A program made the translations under genes and the position numbers. Below are positions 1 through 7,830 of a stretch of 28,655 nucleotides of DNA, piece after piece (positions within the stretch are counted from its first letter, which is position 1; each line of letters opens with the position of its first letter). The stretch covers positions 1-28,655 of the forward strand of contig BNTW01000033.1 in assembly GCA_025996895.1 (NCBI GenBank), in the 5' to 3' direction. Source of the stretch: Bacteroidia bacterium. GTDB taxonomy: Bacteria; Bacteroidota; Bacteroidia; Bacteroidales; Azobacteroidaceae. Under the pieces are notes generated by a model. It saw only the letters and a list, made by a program, of their open reading frames with translations, was not told where the DNA came from and made no database searches.

Positions 1-1402
1 AAAACGAGAAACCCGGTACGGTTACCGTTGTTCCGCTGCCCAAGCCCGAATTTTTATCAAAAACGACCGTATTGGTTAAAGTCGGCAAGCAATTATTGGT
101 GGCTCCGCCCGAAGTGTAAGACCAGTGTGCAGGCTCGTTCCAGCTTCCTGTCCCGCCTATCCAATAAAAACGTTGGGTATTCATCGCATTAAAAGTCAGT
201 CCGGTATTGCCGCCGTTATCCACTCCGGCTACCGGATAATTGGCTGCCCCGCCGTTTTCCGTAATTTTGAAATTGGAAACCGCTACGTTATTCATGGTTA
301 CGGTCGGACCAACTCCCATATTGACGGAAGTGGTCGAGGCGTTAATGCCGTTCAATAAAATGGTGCTTCCGCACTGTGTCGATTGAACGGTCAGGGTCGT
401 ATTGACGGTCGATGTGGCTGTCGTAAAAGAATATTGGCCGCCGTTGGCAGGCGTAATCAACAATTCGTCTGTAATCACAGAATTGATATTACACGCATCC
501 GATATAATTTGCAGGGTCTTAAAATGACCGCGATTGACGGATTCGGTTAATATATTTGGATTTTGAGCGACCACCAACAGGTCAAAATAACTGTTAACGG
601 TTGTGGTTAAGGCACCGGCAGTATTTCCATCGTAAGTAGCGTCAAGTGTATGGCCATTATTGACTGTTACGGTAGAGCCGTCCGAATCGACAGCCGCTAT
701 ATCATTGGTATTGATAAACCGGTGGCAGCTGATTTCGGCATTGGCAAAAACCAGCCGGCTGGTAACGTCAATGCCTATATCGCCAAAAGCATTCATTTGA
801 TTTCCCGACAAGAGTGTAACCGTTGCGCCGTTTCTAATCCTGATATGTCCCGAACGGTGAACATAGTAACTAGTAGGATTGGGAGTAGTAATACTGAGAT
901 TATCGTCGATTGCCCAGCTTCCGCTTCCGTCGAAAGTTATTCGTAATGAAGTAAATGGATTATCCCCTGTATGAACGGTATTGGCGGTACTGCTTTGGAA
1001 AAGAATACCGGTACTCGTTGAATTGCTTATATAACTTGTTCGTCCGACCGACATCGTGTTGTTTATCGCCAGCGAGCCGGCAATAGTGAGCATTTGTTCG
1101 TTTTCGGCATTCATGGTCAATGCCGTGATTTGGGCGCCGGCATCGAAAGTTAGATTCCGGCAGGTGGCCGGGGCCGTAATCGTAACCGCAAAGCCGGATG
1201 AGCCGGAAGCGGCGTCGAAATACACATCGTCGGACAAAGTAGGTACACCCGTCGGGTGCGAGGTTCCGCCCGAGGTGTTCGACCAGTTGTTGATGTTTGA
1301 CCAGTCGCCGGCGCCGCCGACCCAATAGAAATCTGTCGCCATCATCCGCAAGCTGCAGGAGGCGAGAAAAAAAACTAAAAGTAAAAATCTTGTTGTTCGC
1401 AT
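1..1402 (-). CDS. Large exported repeat protein, 5' part only (3' end outside window)
   Basis: An open minus-strand frame starts at ATG 1402-1400 and runs off the left edge, so 467 codons are visible and the C-terminus is missing. The N-terminus is a signal peptide with hydrophobic core FLLLVFFLA. It could be cleaved by signal peptidase I near MMA-TDFYW, or be a lipoprotein at the LASC box; I cannot decide. A module beginning FYWVGGAGDW (about residue 23) and containing SGG and VYFDAASG recurs as FYWIGGTGSW (about residue 410) with VVFDKNSG. Between them is a Thr/Ser/Asn-rich, beta-strand-like region full of short alternating hydrophobic stretches. Such FYW-GG-G-W modules are typical of very large surface proteins of Bacteroidota, often ending in a T9SS or gliding-associated sorting domain. 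That ending is an inference here. Function is unknown; adhesin or matrix protein is most likely. Confidence 0.8.
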   Translation of the reverse strand, partial: MRTTRFLLLVFFLASCSLRMMATDFYWVGGAGDWSNINNWSNTSGGTSHPTGVPTLSDDVYFDAASGSSGFAVTITAPATCRNLTFDAGAQITALTMNAENEQMLTIAGSLAINNTMSVGRTSYISNSTSTGILFQSSTANTVHTGDNPFTSLRITFDGSGSWAIDDNLSITTPNPTSYYVHRSGHIRIRNGATVTLLSGNQMNAFGDIGIDVTSRLVFANAEISCHRFINTNDIAAVDSDGSTVTVNNGHTLDATYDGNTAGALTTTVNSYFDLLVVAQNPNILTESVNRGHFKTLQIISDACNINSVITDELLITPANGGQYSFTTATSTVNTTLTVQSTQCGSTILLNGINASTTSVNMGVGPTVTMNNVAVSNFKITENGGAANYPVAGVDNGGNTGLTFNAMNTQRFYWIGGTGSWNEPAHWSYTSGGATNNCLPTLTNTVVFDKNSGLGSGTTVTVPGFSF

Positions 1403-1410
1403 GTTTATTT

Positions 1411-1534
1411 GAGTTATGAGTTATAAATTATGAGTTGAGAAAACCCCACCCCAACCCTCCCCTGAAGGGGAGGGAGTGGCAGCGCACAATTTTGAAAGGG
1501 CTTTGCTCCCCCTTTAGGGGGTTGGGGGGTGAAA
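1411..1534. repeat. Nested G/C-rich palindromic intergenic repeat (REP/BIME-like)
   Basis: The gap between the leftmost gene and the promoter at 1790 (1403-1860) holds one conspicuous element. It begins with short direct repeats of ATGAGTT (1411-1439). A left hairpin follows around 1455-1476 (CCTCCCCTGAAGGGGAGG), then an unpaired spacer, then a right hairpin around 1506-1520 (CCCCCTTTAGGGGG). The outer flanks CACCCCAACC and GGTTGGGGGGTG pair with each other, so each arm is a hairpin and the two arms also form an inverted repeat. Elements of this kind are dispersed in many Bacteroidota genomes. From 1535 to 1789 I see no gene or further structure. Confidence 0.75.
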
Positions 1535-1789
1535 ACGCCTTCGGGATTATTGCGTATTAAAAATAAATTTTGTATATTACGCGCGTGAGAAAAAAGACGC
1601 GTTACAGGCCGTGTGGCGTGTGAATTTATGTTAAACCGCCAGGTGAGTAATGTGTGTGTAACAAATTTTTAGTAAAAAAACAAATATTTCTACATGTTTT
1701 ACAACATAAATCACAGTATTTTTAAGAATTGTTCGCATCACCAAATGTTATGGAAAGAGGATATAGCAAAGAGCGTGCCAAAAATTACA

Positions 1790-1820
1790 TTTGCATTTAA
1801 AAATAAAATTATTACCTTTG
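1790..1820 (+). promoter_or_regulatory. Bacteroidota-type promoter for the GNAT cassette
   Basis: The -33 box TTTG (1790-1793) and -7 box TACCTTTG (1813-1820) are separated by 19 bp, matching the TTTG-N19-21-TAnnTTTG consensus. The start codon of the first cassette gene lies 40 bp downstream. Confidence 0.75.
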
Positions 1821-1860
1821 TGGGGAAAGATAAACCATTTAACAGAAGGGAGAGAAAATT

Positions 1861-2034
1861 ATGGCACGTCCAATAGCCGACACACCTGTATTGCATGGAA
1901 AAGACGCAATACGCTTTATGGAAGAAATGGAGAATGTAAAACCCATTTCCAAAGCAGAGAGAGAAAGAATAGAAAGAAATTATCAGTGGGTAAAAGCACA
2001 CGCTGACGAATCACTATTACGATTATTAGTATGA
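1861..2034 (+). CDS. Small putative antitoxin of a GNAT toxin-antitoxin pair (57 aa)
   Basis: A 57-codon frame starts MARPIADTPVLHGKDAIRF and ends LLRLLV. Its stop overlaps the start of the acetyltransferase gene as ATGA (2031-2034), so translation is probably coupled. It follows a good promoter. The sequence has a conserved-looking N-terminal half (ARPI-DTPVL-GKDA-RF) and a charged helical C-terminal half (SKAERERIERNYQWVKAHA). I recognise this type of short protein as a common upstream partner of small toxin-like enzymes in Bacteroidota, but it is not one of the RHH (DUF1778) antitoxins classically paired with TacT/AtaT. By analogy the N-terminal half would bind DNA or oligomerise and the C-terminal half would mask the toxin; this is inference. 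The local DNA is AT-rich, which suggests transfer. Confidence 0.75.
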   Translation: MARPIADTPVLHGKDAIRFMEEMENVKPISKAERERIERNYQWVKAHADESLLRLLV

Positions 2035-2561
2035 GAATAAATGGAATTGAAGTCAAAACCAGACGTTTGAAACTTGATACGGAAATCAAACCTTTTGAAA
2101 GCGAAGATGAAGAATTGAACGATTTTTTGCACCAAGATGCAAAAAATTATTTAGCTCAAAAGTTAGCTGTCACATACTTATTTGAAACGGATACAGAAAC
2201 TGTTGCTTATTTTTGCCTATCGAACGACAATATCCGGCGCGAAGTAGATATGGAAACTTGGAAAAAGATAAACAGAGAGGTTCCCAACAGCAAACGAAAA
2301 GGCACTTATCCTGCTGTAAAAATCGGTCGTTTGGCGGTTTCAAAAAAATATGCTCACAATGGTTTGGGACGAATAATGATTGATATGGTAAAAAGAATGT
2401 ACTTTGGTGATAATCAGAATGCCGGTTGTCGTTTTATTTCGGTAGATGCTTATAACAATTCGTCCGATTTCTATATCCGAAATCATTTTAAATTCTTTAC
2501 GGAAAAAGACAGCGAAAAACTGACTCGAATTATGTATTTCGATTTGAAAAGCATTCAATAG
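2031..2561 (+). CDS. GNAT family N-acetyltransferase, putative toxin (176 aa)
   Basis: The protein is a single GNAT domain. The acetyl-CoA pyrophosphate-binding motif A is at about residues 97-121 (VKIGRLAVSKKYAHNGLGR), with the Q/R-x-x-G-x-G/A signature read as HNGLGR. The N-terminal region contains FESEDEELNDFLHQDA, a pattern shared by TacT/AtaT-like toxins that acetylate the amino group of aminoacyl-tRNA. A C-terminal YIRNHFKFF fits the conserved Y/F region of motif B. Length (176) is normal for these toxins. It is coupled by ATGA overlap to the 57-residue gene before it and stands alone after it, which supports a toxin-antitoxin role. An ordinary metabolic acetyltransferase cannot be excluded, and the tRNA target is inferred only from family resemblance. 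Confidence 0.85.
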   Translation: MRINGIEVKTRRLKLDTEIKPFESEDEELNDFLHQDAKNYLAQKLAVTYLFETDTETVAYFCLSNDNIRREVDMETWKKINREVPNSKRKGTYPAVKIGRLAVSKKYAHNGLGRIMIDMVKRMYFGDNQNAGCRFISVDAYNNSSDFYIRNHFKFFTEKDSEKLTRIMYFDLKSIQ

Positions 2562-2583
2562 CAACTATTTTCCAAGTTTTTAT

Positions 2584-2591
2584 TACTTTTG
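2584..2591 (+). promoter_or_regulatory. -7 box for the lipoprotein-ribF operon
   Basis: TACTTTTG matches TAnnTTTG and lies 28 bp before the ATG at 2620. No clear TTTG is seen at the -33 position, so this is a partial match. Confidence 0.5.
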
Positions 2592-2619
2592 CATTCTAAT
2601 TCAAAAGAACAGACAGCGA

Positions 2620-4563
2620 ATGTGGCTTTTTCGTCGAATAATAAATGGGCTTTTGGCAGTGGTTTATCTCCTCTTGCTCGTATGTGGAGGATATGCCTGC
2701 GCGAGCATTGGGACACCCGAAGGTGGTGATTACGATGTGGAGCCGCCGCAGTTTGTGGGAAGCAATCCCCCGCCGAATACGACTAACTTCGACAAAAATA
2801 AAATCAGCCTGTTTTTTAACGAATACATTGCCATCGACAATCCTTCGACTTCGGTAATTATCACGCCGCCACAAAAACGGGCACCCAAAATTCAGGCGAT
2901 TGGGAAAAAAGTCAGCGTGGAATTGCGGGACAGCCTGCTGCCGAACACAACTTATACCTTCGATTTCACGAACGGCATTGTCGATAACAACGAACAAAAC
3001 GCGCTCGAAGGCCTTACATTCGCATTTTCGACCGGCGACGTGGTCGATTCGCTGGTGATTTCCGGACGATTGCTGAACGCTGAAAATCTTGAGCCTATGC
3101 CGAACATTATGGTCGGTATTCATTCCGATTTGTCGGATACGGCTTTTACCACCCTTCCGTTTCTGCGCACGTCGCAAACCAACGAGTTGGGGAAATTCTG
3201 GATACGGAATGTCGCGCCCGGAGCGTACCGGTTATTCGCGCTGAACGATGCCAACCGTGATTTCAAATTCGACAGTCCGGAGGAAATGATTGCGTTCGAC
3301 GACAGCCTGATTATCCCTTCGTTCGAGCCGGCCGTCCGTATGGACACGATTTGGAAAGACAGCTTGACGGTGGATAGCCTGATTGAAGTACATTATACGC
3401 GCTTCACGCCCGACAATGTCATACTTCGCCTGTTTAAGGAAGATTACGCAACACAATATTTGACGAAATCGGAACGGACAAGTCCGCAACAGTTTGTTTT
3501 GACATTCAATGCCGGAACGCAAAAGCCACCGGCCGTTTATCCGCTTGAGGAAGAAGAAAATACGGAAGATTGGATAATTACGGAACAATCGCCCGACCGG
3601 AAAATTTGGACGTATTGGATGAAGGATTCCCTCCTGTATCAAAAAGATACGTTGAAAATGGTCGTCAATTACGAGATGCACGACACCTTGCACCATCTTG
3701 TTCCAATAACGGATACGCTTCGGCTGGTGCATAAAAAAACCGAAGTACCCAAAAAGGGAAAGGAAAAAGACGCCCCGCCGTCTCGCGATTTTCTGAAAAT
3801 CACGGTCAGTCCGTCTGGAACAATGGAAGTGTATGATACATTGAAATTCACGTTTTCAGAGCCGGTCGAAGCATTGGATACACGTCTCATTCACATCCGG
3901 CAAAAAGTGGATACGCTGTTTGAAGACAGGGATTTCCGGATGATACAAAATTCGCTCAATCCGCGTGTTTTCTACGTGGATACCCTGTGGAATTATGAGC
4001 AGGAATATCAAATCACGATCGATTCCGCTTCTATTTTCAGTATTTACGGAAAAGAAAACGACTCGACCGGTGTCAATATCAAAGTAAAAAAAGAAGACGA
4101 TTACAGAAATTTGTACGTGAAAATCAGCGGAATAACCGGCGCAGGGTTTGGGCAGTTGTTGAATGAAAACGACCAGGTGGTACGGCAAGCAATCTTGGAG
4201 GACGGTGAATTGGCTTTTGAAGACCTGAAACCGGACAAATATTACTTGCGCTACATCGAAGATACCAACGGCAACGGCCAATGGGACACCGGCAATTATG
4301 CGGAAAACCGCCAGCCGGAAAATGTCTATTATTATCCGGCTTTTTTTGAAATAAAAAGTTTTTGGGCAGATACGGAATCGTGGGACGTAACAAAATTGCC
4401 GTTGGATAAGCAGAAACCGCTGCCAATCACCAAAAATAAGCCCAAAGAGAAAAAGCCCAAGCGGGAAAATACCAATCAACAAAATGTCAATCAGCGAAAT
4501 ACAAACAATCCGAACAATCGTATGCCGGCGGGGCGCGGAACGCAACCCCTGCAAGCATTTTAA
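2620..4563 (+). CDS. Outer-membrane lipoprotein with SbsA-like Ig domains (647 aa)
   Basis: The N-terminus is basic and hydrophobic (WLFRRIINGLLAVVYLLLLVCGGYAC) with the likely lipid-bearing Cys at residue 27. After it comes ASIGTPEGGDYDVEPP, a hallmark of a Bacteroidales lipoprotein family. Residues about 42-138 form an SbsA-type Ig-like (Big_5) domain (PQFVGSNPPPNTTNF ... FSTGDVVDSL). A carboxypeptidase-regulatory-like segment with the Asp-rich turn NDANRDFKFD follows. A second Ig-like region (about 395-490, ITVSPSGTMEVYDTLKFTFSEPV) precedes another Asp-rich turn DTNGNGQWDTGNY. The tail is low-complexity Asn/Gln-rich. The protein heads an overlapping operon with a DUF3108 protein, suggesting a cell-envelope role. 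The biochemical function of the family is unknown. Confidence 0.88.
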   Translation: MWLFRRIINGLLAVVYLLLLVCGGYACASIGTPEGGDYDVEPPQFVGSNPPPNTTNFDKNKISLFFNEYIAIDNPSTSVIITPPQKRAPKIQAIGKKVSVELRDSLLPNTTYTFDFTNGIVDNNEQNALEGLTFAFSTGDVVDSLVISGRLLNAENLEPMPNIMVGIHSDLSDTAFTTLPFLRTSQTNELGKFWIRNVAPGAYRLFALNDANRDFKFDSPEEMIAFDDSLIIPSFEPAVRMDTIWKDSLTVDSLIEVHYTRFTPDNVILRLFKEDYATQYLTKSERTSPQQFVLTFNAGTQKPPAVYPLEEEENTEDWIITEQSPDRKIWTYWMKDSLLYQKDTLKMVVNYEMHDTLHHLVPITDTLRLVHKKTEVPKKGKEKDAPPSRDFLKITVSPSGTMEVYDTLKFTFSEPVEALDTRLIHIRQKVDTLFEDRDFRMIQNSLNPRVFYVDTLWNYEQEYQITIDSASIFSIYGKENDSTGVNIKVKKEDDYRNLYVKISGITGAGFGQLLNENDQVVRQAILEDGELAFEDLKPDKYYLRYIEDTNGNGQWDTGNYAENRQPENVYYYPAFFEIKSFWADTESWDVTKLPLDKQKPLPITKNKPKEKKPKRENTNQQNVNQRNTNNPNNRMPAGRGTQPLQAF

Positions 4564-5383
4564 TTTCCGGCTGATTTTTGCCGGAGCGATGTTGTTTTTG
4601 GCTGTGTTCCAGAGCCGGGCACAGGCGTTGCCTTTTCAGGACAACGAAGAGTTGGGTTATACCATTTATTATAAATACGGCTTGTTGATGATGAACGGCG
4701 GCTCGGCTCGCTACACGCTTGATTTTACGACTTATAACCATCAAAAAGCGGTGAAATCCGTTTTGTCGTTTAAGACGAATTCGTTTTTCGACAAGATTTT
4801 CAAAATACGGGATACGTTGAACGCTTATGCTTCCCTGCCCGAACTCAAACCGCTTTACCTCAACCGGAGTGTAAATGAAGGGCCTACGCATTTTCAAGAA
4901 GAATTGTTGATGCGGAAACACGACAATTCTTATTCTGAAATGAACGTGAAACGCATCAAAAACGGAGAGATACGGATTGATACCCTATTGAGTGTCAATA
5001 ATTTAAGTTACGACATATTGAATATTTTCCTTTTTGTTCGCAACGTCGATTATCTCGCATGGAATATCGGACAAACATGCAATATAACGGCATTTCTCGG
5101 AACGGAAAGTGTCAATATTATTATGCGCTACCGGGGACAAACGGTGCTGGAGAAAAGCGAAACGCTGAAATACAAGGCGTTGCTGTGGGAGGTGGATATT
5201 ACCGATAAGGTTTTCAGCGAAGCCAAAAACGCGATGGAAATGTGGGTGAGCGACGACGAAAATCATGTCCCGCTGAAATTGCGGGCGAAATTGAAAATCG
5301 GGGCGGCCGAAGCCGAATTGACTTCTTACAAACGGCTGAAACACCCGCTCACGTCGAAAATCAAACTCAATCCGCGAAAATAA
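4484..5383 (+). CDS. DUF3108 family exported protein (up to 299 aa)
   Basis: The mature part resembles DUF3108 proteins: it starts ELGYTIYYKYGLLMMNGGSARYTL and continues with FFDKIFKIRDTLNAYASLPELKPLYL, the usual register of this beta-rich periplasmic family. A signal peptide core AGAMLFLAVFQSRAQA precedes it, cleaved after AQA. The start is uncertain. ATG 4484 gives a long 25-residue n-region and an 80-bp overlap with the preceding gene, while the only other in-frame ATG (4589) leaves a 13-residue signal without positive charge. I keep 4484. The stop overlaps the ribF start as TAATG (5381-5385). Function of the family is unknown; an envelope role is suggested by the preceding lipoprotein. 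Confidence 0.82.
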   Translation: MSISEIQTIRTIVCRRGAERNPCKHFNFRLIFAGAMLFLAVFQSRAQALPFQDNEELGYTIYYKYGLLMMNGGSARYTLDFTTYNHQKAVKSVLSFKTNSFFDKIFKIRDTLNAYASLPELKPLYLNRSVNEGPTHFQEELLMRKHDNSYSEMNVKRIKNGEIRIDTLLSVNNLSYDILNIFLFVRNVDYLAWNIGQTCNITAFLGTESVNIIMRYRGQTVLEKSETLKYKALLWEVDITDKVFSEAKNAMEMWVSDDENHVPLKLRAKLKIGAAEAELTSYKRLKHPLTSKIKLNPRK

Positions 5384-6264
5384 TGGAAGGAAGTATAGCG
5401 ACAATCGGCTTTTTCGACGGGGTACATTGCGGACACCGTTATCTGTTGCGCCAACTGAAAGAGCAGGCCGAAAAATCGGGACTGAAAGCAGTCGTTATCA
5501 CGTTTCCCATTCACCCGCGCAAAGTGTTGCAACAGGAATACCAGCCCAAATTGCTCACTTCACCGGATGAACGCAAGAAGTTGCTTTTGTCGCTGGAAAT
5601 CGACCGGATTGATGTGTTGGATTTTACTCGCGAAATGGCGGAACTGACCGCACAGGAATTTATGCGGAAAAGCTTGCGCGACCAGCTGAATGTCAAGGAG
5701 TTATTAATCGGTTACGACCATAAATTCGGAAAAGGCCGCACCGACAACTTCGAGCAATACGTGGAATATGGAAAAGCCTGCGGGATAACGGTTTATCAGG
5801 CAGAGGCTTTGCCCGAAAAAGAGAAACAAGTCAGCTCAACCTACATTCGCAACCTGCTTTCGGAAGGAAAAATCAGAGAAGCGAACGAAAATCTGTGCTA
5901 TCGCTATGGATTGCAGGGAAAAGTGATTAGGGGTAATCAACTGGGGCGGACAATCGGTTTCCCGACGGCCAACCTCGAACTTGCGGAAAAAGACAAAATG
6001 CTTCCGAAAGACGGCGTGTATAGCGTTCTTGTGGAAACAGAAGACAAAAACTATTGCGGCATGGCGTATATCGGACAACGTCCGACCGTTTTGCCCGAAG
6101 GCGGTAAGCGGGTGGAAGTGAATATTTTTGATTTTTCGGATGATATTTACGGCAACGATTTGCGCATTGAGTTAATCGATTTCATTCGTCCCGAAATCCG
6201 ATTCGACAATTTAGAGGATTTACGCCGGCAGTTGGAAAAAGACAAACAAAAAGCATTAGCATGA
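5383..6264 (+). CDS. ribF: Bifunctional riboflavin kinase / FAD synthetase
   Basis: It phosphorylates riboflavin to FMN and adenylates FMN to FAD in the cytoplasm. The N-terminal FAD synthetase domain shows the nucleotidyltransferase motif GFFDGVHCGHRYL (about residues 9-21) and the later SSTYIRNLLSEGKI. The C-terminal flavokinase domain starts at about residue 183 and carries GRTIGFPTANLEL, the Mg-ATP binding PTAN motif, followed by GVYSV. The start at 5383 is favoured because it forms TAATG with the upstream stop. A longer frame exists upstream, but its translation does not resemble RibF. With this start the protein is 293 aa, lacking about 15 residues found at the N-terminus of most homologues. 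The stop overlaps the next ATG by four bases. Confidence 0.95.
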   Translation: MEGSIATIGFFDGVHCGHRYLLRQLKEQAEKSGLKAVVITFPIHPRKVLQQEYQPKLLTSPDERKKLLLSLEIDRIDVLDFTREMAELTAQEFMRKSLRDQLNVKELLIGYDHKFGKGRTDNFEQYVEYGKACGITVYQAEALPEKEKQVSSTYIRNLLSEGKIREANENLCYRYGLQGKVIRGNQLGRTIGFPTANLELAEKDKMLPKDGVYSVLVETEDKNYCGMAYIGQRPTVLPEGGKRVEVNIFDFSDDIYGNDLRIELIDFIRPEIRFDNLEDLRRQLEKDKQKALA

Positions 6265-7121
6265 ACAAACGGATTATTTTTGGATTTTGGATGATGTTGT
6301 GCCTGTTTTCCTGTACGGAAAAACCGCAACAAGAAAAAATTATCACGGTAACCATTGAGCCGCAACGCTATTTCACAGAAGAATTGGCGGATACGCTGTT
6401 TCAAGTGATAACCATGGTACCGCCCGGAAGCAGTCCCGAAACTTACGACCCCACGCCTCAACAAATGGTGCAACTGTCGAAAAGCAAGGCGTATTTTTGT
6501 ATCGGACACATTGGTTATGAAAATGCCTGGTTAGACCGGTTGAAACAAAACAATCCACACACGCGCTTTTTCGACAACAGCGAGGGCATTCAATATATCT
6601 TGTCCGGCCACCACCACGAGGGACATACTCATTCCGGGCAAAACATCGACCCGCATACTTGGATTTCGCCAAAAGAAGCCTTCATTTTGGCAGAAAATAT
6701 ATGCCGTGCTTTGACCGAACTTGACCCGGCGCACGCCGAAATTTTCCGATTAAATGGGGAAAAATTGAAAGAGAAGATTCGGCAAACCGATCAGGAAGTA
6801 GAGGCTTATTTAAATCGTTCGACGCAAAAAGCATTTATCATTTATCACCCGGCTTTGTCGTATTTTGCCCGCGATTACGGTCTGAAACAGTATGCCATCG
6901 AGGCAGACGGCAAAGAGCCTTCGCCCGAACAAATCCGAAAAATCATTGAAACGGCGAAAACCGAAAATATCCGGACAGTGTTTATCCAGCAGGAATTTGA
7001 CCGGAAAAATGCGGAAATCGTCGCAAAGGAAACCGGGTGCAAGTTGGTGGTAATCAATCCGTTGTCGTATCATTGGGAAGAAGAGATTATCCAAATCGCC
7101 AAAGCGTTAGCCGATGAATAA
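6261..7121 (+). CDS. Metal (Zn/Mn) ABC transporter substrate-binding lipoprotein, ZnuA-like
   Basis: A cluster A-I solute-binding protein. The lipobox LFSC gives a lipid-bearing Cys18. VTIEPQRYFTEEL, PPGSSPETYDPTPQQM and the His-rich loop HHHEGHTHSGQNIDPHTW follow the ZnuA order of metal ligands and flexible loop. HPALSYFARDYGL holds the third His, and a TVFIQQEFDRKNAE segment lies near the C-terminus. At the position of the usual first His (SPHTYEP in ZnuA) this protein has Glu (SPETYDP), a variation I also know from other Bacteroidales. It overlaps ribF by ATGA and the ABC ATPase by 8 bp. Zinc is the most likely substrate; manganese cannot be excluded. Confidence 0.9.
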   Translation: MNKRIIFGFWMMLCLFSCTEKPQQEKIITVTIEPQRYFTEELADTLFQVITMVPPGSSPETYDPTPQQMVQLSKSKAYFCIGHIGYENAWLDRLKQNNPHTRFFDNSEGIQYILSGHHHEGHTHSGQNIDPHTWISPKEAFILAENICRALTELDPAHAEIFRLNGEKLKEKIRQTDQEVEAYLNRSTQKAFIIYHPALSYFARDYGLKQYAIEADGKEPSPEQIRKIIETAKTENIRTVFIQQEFDRKNAEIVAKETGCKLVVINPLSYHWEEEIIQIAKALADE

Positions 7122-7746
7122 GGTGCTGGTCTATATCGAAAATGTCAGCGCGGGATACGACGGCAATATTGTCCTGAAAGATGTATCGCTGAAAATCTAC
7201 GAGCAAGATTTTCTGGGTGTTGTCGGACCGAACGGTGGAGGAAAAACGACGTTGGTCAAACTGATTTTAGGCTTAATCCGTCCGGTGTCGGGAACGATTT
7301 CGTTTGCTCACAAAGACCTGAAAAACCGTATCGGCTATATGCCGCAAACCAATCAGATCGACCGGAAATTTCCGATTTTGGTTTCTGAGGTCATCGCGTC
7401 CGGCCTGATGGCGGGCAGAAAAGAAGATAAAAATACCGTCAAACAAAAAGTCGAGGCAATGATTGCGGAAATGGGATTGCAAGCCATTGCGCACAAGCCG
7501 GTCGGCGCGCTTTCCGGCGGACAGTTGCAACGCACCTTATTGGCACGTGCGATTATCCACTCTCCCGAACTGCTGATTTTGGACGAGCCGAACGCTTATA
7601 TCGACAAACCGTTTGAAGCCCATTTTTACGAATTATTGAAGGAAATCAACCGCAACACAGCCATCGTTTTAATTTCGCACGACTTGCAAACTTTGCTTCC
7701 GAATGTGAAAAATACGGTGTATGTGAATGAAACAGTAGATATTTAA
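7114..7746 (+). CDS. Metal ABC transporter ATP-binding protein, ZnuC-like, short
   Basis: All ABC ATPase motifs are present in order: Walker A GPNGGGKTT, Q-loop YMPQ, signature LSGGQLQRTLLARA, Walker B LLILDEP, and the H-loop SHD. Together with the overlapping substrate-binding gene it should power uptake of zinc or a similar metal. At 210 residues it ends shortly after the H-loop (VYVNETVDI) and lacks the roughly 30-45 residue tail common in ZnuC proteins. The DNA after the stop does not continue the homology in another frame, so this looks like a natural short form rather than a fresh frameshift. No permease (ZnuB) gene follows; the next gene has its own promoter and another function. Confidence 0.9.
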   Translation: MNKVLVYIENVSAGYDGNIVLKDVSLKIYEQDFLGVVGPNGGGKTTLVKLILGLIRPVSGTISFAHKDLKNRIGYMPQTNQIDRKFPILVSEVIASGLMAGRKEDKNTVKQKVEAMIAEMGLQAIAHKPVGALSGGQLQRTLLARAIIHSPELLILDEPNAYIDKPFEAHFYELLKEINRNTAIVLISHDLQTLLPNVKNTVYVNETVDI

Positions 7747-7782
7747 CACTATTTTTTCACTTTTCATAAAATATTTTTCCAC

Positions 7783-7790
7783 TACATTTG
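7783..7790 (+). promoter_or_regulatory. -7 box before the membrane protein / sigma factor pair
   Basis: TACATTTG fits TAnnTTTG, 40 bp before ATG 7831. The -33 region is T-rich without a clear TTTG. Confidence 0.5.
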
Positions 7791-7830
7791 TCAGCATAAA
7801 TGAATAGTAACAAATTAAAAGAATTTTAAA

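Noticed and set aside
1694..2006. Plus- and minus-strand frames of 60-87 codons around the GNAT promoter
   Set aside because: They overlap the promoter and the 57-codon gene in other frames and have no family-like sequence; the 57-codon frame is better supported by ATGA coupling.
7747..7830. Possible missing C-terminal part of the ABC ATPase after a frameshift
   Set aside because: The DNA after the stop is AT-rich, carries a promoter box, and does not translate to ZnuC-like sequence in any frame.
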